Assembly (NCBI GenBank): GCA_002428365.1
Contig: DIVW01000013.1
Coordinates: forward strand, 435 to 12,444
Direction of reading: 5' to 3'
Length of the DNA: 12,010 nucleotides
From: Propionibacteriaceae bacterium UBA6122
GTDB lineage: Bacteria > Actinomycetota > Actinomycetes > Propionibacteriales > Propionibacteriaceae
In this document: piece by piece, positions 5,649-9,309 of the stretch
How positions within the stretch are numbered: position 1 is the first letter of the stretch
Layout of the letters: every line of letters begins with the position of its first letter
The notes under the pieces: model-generated
Database searches by the model: none
What the model was told of the DNA's origin: nothing
Seen by the model: the letters and a program-made list of their open reading frames with translations, nothing else
Translations under genes and position numbers: made by a program

Positions 5649-6824
5649 ATGCTCGAGTTCACCCCAACGGTCCAGGACGCCGTCGAGCTAGCCATCTGGC
5701 GCGCCGAACGCGATGGCTCAGCACTCCGCACTCGGGTGTACTTCTGGATCAGCGGGCTTTGCCTGTCGATCCTGCTCGGGGCGGCCGCCGCTGGAGGTGC
5801 CGCGGCAGGGTTAGGGTTGCTTTGGCGTCCGGCAGCCGTGATCGGCCTAGTCTTGGGTTTGATCGGCTGGCTGCTGGTGATGTCACTGTTCCCAGATGCG
5901 CGCAGGGCCTGGTCGGACTACCGGGCCAGCCGGGCGACGCGACGTGCCTTCCGGTCGCGCGGCACCGTCCAGGTGTGGATGGATGCCAACGGGGTGAGCA
6001 TTCGGGAGGCCGGGCTACACACCCACCTGACCTGGACTGCCATCGACCGCGTCGTCGACACCCCAGACCACGTGGTCGTGTTGGCCCGAACTGGGCTGCA
6101 CCTGGACATCCCTAAACGGGCCGGTGCCGCCGAGATCGACCTGCTGATCGCCACTATCGCCGATCGGATCGAAGCGGGCCAGTCGCCATCGCCAAATCCC
6201 GCCCCGCTAGCGGCACTCCCGCCTCGGCCCAATCCAGGCCACCGCGCCGATCTCGAAATCATCCTCACTGCGGCAGATCTTGAGGCGCTGGCTGACAACG
6301 CCGAGAGGCGGAGTCCACCTTCGGCGGCCGAGCACGACTTCCGGCTCGGCACGGCCACCCGTACCTTCGTGGTCGTTTCCGTCATCGCAATGCCGATCGT
6401 TCGCGGCATGCTCCGCCAAACGGGGTTTGCCGTCGTGGCGCCGACCTTGCTGTTCGCTGCCGCTACGGCATTGCTCGGCTGGTTCCTGGCGGGACGCGTC
6501 TTCGCAACACGTATCCGCGGAGAGCATGCCCGCGGTGCCTTGCAGGAGTTCGCCAATACCAGCGACCACCGCTGGCTGTGGCTGGAGTCCGATGGCTTGG
6601 GTTGGTCGGACGCGGTGATTGCCCGAAAGGCCGAGTGGGCATGCCTGAGCTTGGACTACGGCCCCGACCACTACTTCGTCCACACCGCGGACCGCACGGC
6701 CGGAATCGCCATTCCCCGCCGGATTGGCTCAGCGGCCGATTCTTTCGCCTCCTCCTTGGGCGATCACATGCGAAGCGCCACGGACCAGGCGGGGGACTCC
6801 CTCAGGGCGCCAAGCGCTCCTTGA
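5649..6824 (+). CDS. Integral membrane protein with two tandem YcxB-like modules
   Basis: This 391-residue protein of unknown function appears to be an internal duplication. Module 1 has an N-terminal segment (EFTPTVQDAVELA), two hydrophobic helices (about 31-54 and 62-81) and a cytoplasmic beta-rich domain (about 105-175: VQVWMDANGVSIRE, then W129, PDHVVV, DIPKR). A Pro-rich linker (about 178-198) follows. Module 2 repeats the order: EIILTAADLEALAD, helices about 238-256 and 261-285, then RWLWLESDGLGWSD, W330, PDHYFV and AIPRR. The beta domain matches the general pattern of the bacterial YcxB-like family, which normally has one such unit in about 160-180 residues. ATG 5649 is preferred over GTG 5643 two codons earlier; a TAACGT box suggests a leaderless message. 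The gene is divergent from the FMN reductase, and its 3' end overlaps the convergent pdxH by 23 bp. Assignment rests on pattern, not on a database match. Confidence 0.75.
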   Translation: MLEFTPTVQDAVELAIWRAERDGSALRTRVYFWISGLCLSILLGAAAAGGAAAGLGLLWRPAAVIGLVLGLIGWLLVMSLFPDARRAWSDYRASRATRRAFRSRGTVQVWMDANGVSIREAGLHTHLTWTAIDRVVDTPDHVVVLARTGLHLDIPKRAGAAEIDLLIATIADRIEAGQSPSPNPAPLAALPPRPNPGHRADLEIILTAADLEALADNAERRSPPSAAEHDFRLGTATRTFVVVSVIAMPIVRGMLRQTGFAVVAPTLLFAAATALLGWFLAGRVFATRIRGEHARGALQEFANTSDHRWLWLESDGLGWSDAVIARKAEWACLSLDYGPDHYFVHTADRTAGIAIPRRIGSAADSFASSLGDHMRSATDQAGDSLRAPSAP

Positions 6825-7434
6825 GCCACACCCCATCAGCCAACCGGAAGCGCACCCGATCGTGTAGCCGGCTCTTGCGTCCGGCCCAGAACTCCCAGGC
6901 ATCAGGCACCAGCCGATAACCGCCCCAGTGCTCGGGACGGGGCGGGTTCAGACCATGGGTGGCCGCAGCCTTGGCCGCATTTGCCAACAGCACGGCCCGG
7001 TTGGCGATCACCTCGCTCTGCGGGGAGGCCCAGGCGCCAAGCCGCGAATCCAAGGGACGTTTGGCGAAGTAGGCGTCTGATTCCTCGGCCGAGGTGCGTT
7101 CCACTCGCCCTTCGATGCGCACCACCCGCTCCAACTCCACCCAGTGGAATTGCAACGCCGCGTAAGGGTTGGCCGCCAGCTCACGGCCCTTTCGGCTGCG
7201 GTAGTTGGTGTAAAAGACCACTCCGGCGGCGTCGAAGCTCTTCACCAACACGATTCGGGTGGACGGCCGCGAATCCGCCCCAACCGTGGCGAGGGTCATC
7301 GCGTTGGGCTCCTGCACCCCAGCTTTGACCGCATGGTTGAACCACTTCTCGAACAGCGCCAGCGGCTCGTTGCCAGCCGACTCCTCATCGAGAGCGTCAC
7401 GTTCGTAGCTGGTGCGCATGTCCTCAAGATCCAC
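6802..7434 (-). CDS. pdxH: Pyridoxamine/pyridoxine 5'-phosphate oxidase
   Basis: This is a complete 210-residue FMN enzyme that oxidises pyridoxine- or pyridoxamine-5'-phosphate with O2 to the cofactor PLP; it acts as a cytosolic dimer. Comparison with E. coli PdxH from memory shows N-terminal Arg7 and Tyr10 (MRTSYERDAL), then RIVLVKSFD with Arg60 and Lys65, and FYTNYRSRKG. Tyr122, Arg126 and Ser130 lie in AYFAKRPLDSRLGAW, and Gln139-Ser140 follow. Trp183, Arg189 and His191 are in EFWAGRKSRLHDR, and the ending is RLAP. One departure is the usual LxRQVR, which reads LERVVR, so the FMN-contacting Gln is Val104. GTG 7434 is the only start after an in-frame TAG at 7444-7446, and MDLEDMRTSY fits family N-termini. 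No Shine-Dalgarno is seen, but TAGCCT lies 6 bases upstream, compatible with leaderless expression. Its 3' end overlaps the convergent YcxB-like gene by 23 bp. Confidence 0.95.
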   Translation of the reverse strand: MDLEDMRTSYERDALDEESAGNEPLALFEKWFNHAVKAGVQEPNAMTLATVGADSRPSTRIVLVKSFDAAGVVFYTNYRSRKGRELAANPYAALQFHWVELERVVRIEGRVERTSAEESDAYFAKRPLDSRLGAWASPQSEVIANRAVLLANAAKAAATHGLNPPRPEHWGGYRLVPDAWEFWAGRKSRLHDRVRFRLADGVWLKERLAP

Positions 7435-7440
7435 TCCATC

Positions 7441-7446
7441 AGGCTA
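7441..7446 (-). promoter_or_regulatory. Candidate -10 box of pdxH (TAGCCT), leaderless arrangement
   Basis: The minus strand reads TAGCCT six bases before GTG 7434, with no Shine-Dalgarno between them. The TANNNT pattern at this distance would place the transcript start at the GTG. The region further upstream is repeat sequence, so a promoter there would be partly embedded in it. Confidence 0.3.
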
Positions 7447-7461
7447 GACCCGAGGCTTCGA

Positions 7462-7567
7462 CCCTTCGACAAGCTCAGGGAACTGTCAGTTGGCTGAGCC
7501 CGTCGAAGCCCCAGGGAACTGGGGTGGACTCAGGGAACTGTCAGTTGGCTGAGCCCGTCGAAGCCCC
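7462..7567. repeat. REP-like repeat cluster with a 39-bp perfect direct repeat
   Basis: This cluster fills most of the gap between folP2 and pdxH, both on the - strand. A first arm (7462-7485, core TTCGACAAGCTCAG) is followed by an opposite arm (7488-7511, core CTGAGCCCGTCGAA), together forming a hairpin. The 39 bp at 7474-7512 are repeated exactly at 7529-7567 with a 55-bp period, so a second opposite arm (core 7549-7562) is present without a second full first arm. Between the copies, CCCCAG (7509-7514) and CTGGGG (7519-7524) form a 6-bp stem closed by GGAA, a GNRA-type tetraloop. The cluster may act as a terminator or attenuator between folP2 and pdxH; that is inference. Confidence 0.92.
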
Positions 7568-7573
7568 CGGCGA

Positions 7574-8488
7574 CTAGCGCGGCTCGCCGCGCACCGCGAC
7601 CGCGGGCGGACGGTCACCGCGGATAGAGGCGACCATGTCGATCACCTGGCGGGTGGCGGCCACGTCGTGGGCCCGATAGATGGTCGCGCCCAGCCAACCG
7701 GCCACAGCGGTGGCGGCCAAAGTGCCGTACAAGCGCTCATCGACCGGACGATCCAGCGTTTCACCGACGAAGTCCTTGCGGCTCAGCGCCTGCAGCACCG
7801 GATAGCCCAACTCGACCACCGCTGCGGTCGCCCGCAACACTCGCAGGGAGTGCCGGGTGGTCTTGCCAAAATCGAGGGTCGGATCGACGATCACTCGGCT
7901 CGCTGGCACGCCAGCAGCCACTGCTCGCGCCGCCCCAGCAGCCAGGGTGGCCAGCACGTCGCGCACCACCGCGTCCGGATCGTCCCCATAGGTGATCGCC
8001 ACCGGGTCGGTGCGCGGCGGCAGACCGCCGGTGTGGGTGACCACATAGCCGGCACCGATCTCGGCGGCCACCGAGACCAATTCCGGATCAGCCCCGGCCC
8101 AGGTGTCGTTGATCACGTCCAGCCCGGCCTCGGCGCAGGCCAGAGCAACCGGCGCCCGCCAGGTGTCGAGGCTGATGATCACCTCGGGGTAGCGCTCGCG
8201 CAGCGCGAGCAGGAAGGGACGCACCCGCTCGACCTCTTCCGCGACGCTCACCTCGCCGCCAGCCTGGCCGGCGCGCACGCCACCAACGTCGATCAAGTCG
8301 GCACCATCGGCCAGCATTTGCCCGGCCGCCGCTAAACCGTCACCGAGGTCGTAGCGAGCCGCGGCATAAAACGAATCTGGAGTGCGGTTGATGATCCCCA
8401 TCACCGCTGGACGGGCGGCATCGAAGCGACGTCCGCGAAGCTCCAATAGGGCCGCGGTGGGCAGCTGCAGCGGCGATAGGTCGGGCAT
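7574..8488 (-). CDS. folP2: Dihydropteroate synthase homologue, FolP2-like
   Basis: This is a complete 304-residue TIM-barrel protein of the pterin-binding family. True dihydropteroate synthase (FolP) joins p-aminobenzoate to dihydropterin pyrophosphate in folate synthesis. Pterin-site features are kept: Asn34 in MGIINRTPDSF, Asp67 in LIDVGG, Asp108 in SLDTW, Asn127-Asp128 in INDTW, Asp202 in VDP, Lys238 in LSRKD, and Arg272 and His274 in YRAHD. However, the loop normally reading GGESTRPG is GGVRAGQAG, the usual LDPGxGFxK is VDPTLDFGK, and the second strand is HTGG-rich. These are the traits of the actinobacterial paralogue FolP2 (such as mycobacterial Rv1207), which I recall as lacking detectable synthase activity. 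I therefore would not count this gene as proof of folate synthesis. ATG 8488 has only a weak TTGAG upstream. Its 3' end faces a repeat cluster and pdxH; its 5' end is divergent from a DUF5684 gene. Confidence 0.88.
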   Translation of the reverse strand: MPDLSPLQLPTAALLELRGRRFDAARPAVMGIINRTPDSFYAAARYDLGDGLAAAGQMLADGADLIDVGGVRAGQAGGEVSVAEEVERVRPFLLALRERYPEVIISLDTWRAPVALACAEAGLDVINDTWAGADPELVSVAAEIGAGYVVTHTGGLPPRTDPVAITYGDDPDAVVRDVLATLAAGAARAVAAGVPASRVIVDPTLDFGKTTRHSLRVLRATAAVVELGYPVLQALSRKDFVGETLDRPVDERLYGTLAATAVAGWLGATIYRAHDVAATRQVIDMVASIRGDRPPAVAVRGEPR

Positions 8489-8626
8489 GTCTCAACTCTG
8501 CAGCACCACCGCCGTGATTACCCAACCCCTCGCCAATCGGCGGACGGCTTGGCCCTACACCACAGCTGGGCAGATGTGCTGGCACCAATAGGCACCGAAA
8601 CGCCACGAAGTGGGGGCTCATCACCC

Positions 8627-8632
8627 TACGAT
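8627..8632 (+). promoter_or_regulatory. Candidate -10 box (TACGAT) of the DUF5684 gene
   Basis: TACGAT fits TANNNT and lies 44 bases ahead of ATG 8677, leaving room for a short leader with its own ribosome binding site. The -35 region is not recognisable. The rest of the 188-bp divergent gap (8489-8676) shows no repeat or palindrome that I could support. Confidence 0.35.
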
Positions 8633-8667
8633 TCTGTTGGACCTTCCGGTTCAACCGTGTCTGACTT

Positions 8668-8673
8668 GGGGGA
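8668..8673 (+). promoter_or_regulatory. Ribosome binding site of the DUF5684 gene
   Basis: GGGGGA lies 3 bases before ATG 8677. It is G-rich rather than a canonical GGAGG and closely spaced, but it is the only candidate, and it supports this ATG. Confidence 0.5.
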
Positions 8674-8676
8674 ACA

Positions 8677-9135
8677 ATGGAGTACGAGTACAGCACCAAT
8701 GATCCTGCCGTAGTGGCAGCAATCATGACGCCGATCATGTTGATCAGCCTTGTTTTGGCAGTCATCATGATCATCGCCCTTTGGAAGATCTTCACCAAGG
8801 CCGGCGAGCCCGGCTGGGCGGCGATCGTTCCTATCTACAACGCCTACGTCGAGTTCAAGATCGCCGGGATGAACCCCTGGATGTTCCTGCTGCTTTTCGT
8901 GCCGATCGCCAATATCGTCGTCGCCATCATGCTGGCGTTGAAGTTGGGCGAGAGGTTCGGCAAGGGCGGCGCCTGGTCGTTCTTCCTGCTGATTCTGATT
9001 CCGATCGGTTACTTGATCCTTGCCTTTGGCAAGGCCCAATACTCCCCACCGGTCACTCCGGGACGCTACTCAAGTGGCATGTACCCGCCGCCGCCCGCCG
9101 CGGGCTACGCGCCACCGCCACCGCCAGCTCAGTAA
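8677..9135 (+). CDS. Small DUF5684 membrane protein with Pro-rich tail
   Basis: This complete 152-residue membrane protein matches the DUF5684 pattern as I know it: WKIFTKAGEPGWAAIVPIYNAYVEFKIAG in two consecutive blocks (residues about 36-64), NPWMF, then IPIGYLILAFGKAQY before the tail. Three hydrophobic segments are visible, about 12-36, 67-88 and 100-117. No cleavable signal peptide is evident. After the last helix, residues about 123-152 form a Pro/Tyr/Gly-rich tail with runs of four and five prolines, probably disordered and perhaps a protein-binding segment. In other bacteria this family is sometimes found next to signal-peptidase-like genes, but no such gene is here, and I would not infer a function. 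The gene is monocistronic: divergent from folP2, convergent with pyc, with a strong intrinsic terminator 8 bp past its stop. Confidence 0.88.
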   Translation: MEYEYSTNDPAVVAAIMTPIMLISLVLAVIMIIALWKIFTKAGEPGWAAIVPIYNAYVEFKIAGMNPWMFLLLFVPIANIVVAIMLALKLGERFGKGGAWSFFLLILIPIGYLILAFGKAQYSPPVTPGRYSSGMYPPPPAAGYAPPPPPAQ

Positions 9136-9142
9136 CCAAACC

Positions 9143-9193
9143 AAGGACCGGTGGCTGCACTCGCTGAGTGCAGTCACCGGTTCTTTTTGTTCT
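9143..9193 (+). terminator. Strong rho-independent terminator of the DUF5684 gene, possibly bidirectional
   Basis: A 16-bp stem (9147-9162 with 9166-9181, one G-U pair, 3-base loop GCT) can be extended to 9143-9185. It is followed by TCTTTTTGTTCT. It starts 8 bp after the TAA of the DUF5684 gene. On the minus strand the stem is followed by a T/G-rich run (CCTTGGTTTGGTT), so it may also stop pyc transcripts that have passed the repeats at 9206-9306. Confidence 0.93.
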
Positions 9194-9205
9194 GTACGCC
9201 CAGCT

Positions 9206-9262
9206 CAGTTCCCTGAGCCTGTCGAAGGGTCACGCAAGGGGCTTCGACAGGCTCAGCCAACT
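9206..9262. repeat. REP-like hairpin pair between the DUF5684 gene and pyc
   Basis: CTGAGCCTGTCGAAG (9213-9227) and its exact reverse complement (9242-9256) form a 15-bp stem with a 14-base loop. The outer sequence 9206-9229 is the exact reverse complement of 1041-1064. The 24 bp at 9239-9262 match, on the opposite strand, 7488-7511 with one mismatch. The element therefore joins both arm types of the family, head-out relative to the 7462 cluster. It lies between convergent gene ends. Confidence 0.92.
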
Positions 9263-9306
9263 TGGTGGGGCTCAGCCAACTTGGTGGGGCTCAGCCAACT
9301 TGGTGG
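9250..9306. repeat. Three perfect 19-bp tandem repeats next to the pyc stop codon
   Basis: The unit GGCTCAGCCAACTTGGTGG occurs three times without a mismatch at 9250-9268, 9269-9287 and 9288-9306. A broken fourth copy begins at 9307, where GACTCAGG overlaps the pyc stop (TGA on the minus strand at 9310-9312). The unit contains the end of the second arm type (AGTTGGCTGAGCC on the minus strand), so the array looks like local amplification of the edge of the adjacent REP-like element. Confidence 0.95.
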
Positions 9307-9309
9307 GAC

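Noticed and set aside
8340..8798. Minus-strand frame spanning the folP2 start, the divergent gap and the DUF5684 start
   Set aside because: It is antisense to the well-supported DUF5684 gene and out of frame with folP2; no family pattern is seen.
9250..9306. Short regular repeats as a CRISPR array
   Set aside because: The three 19-bp units are directly adjacent with no spacers, and no cas gene is nearby.
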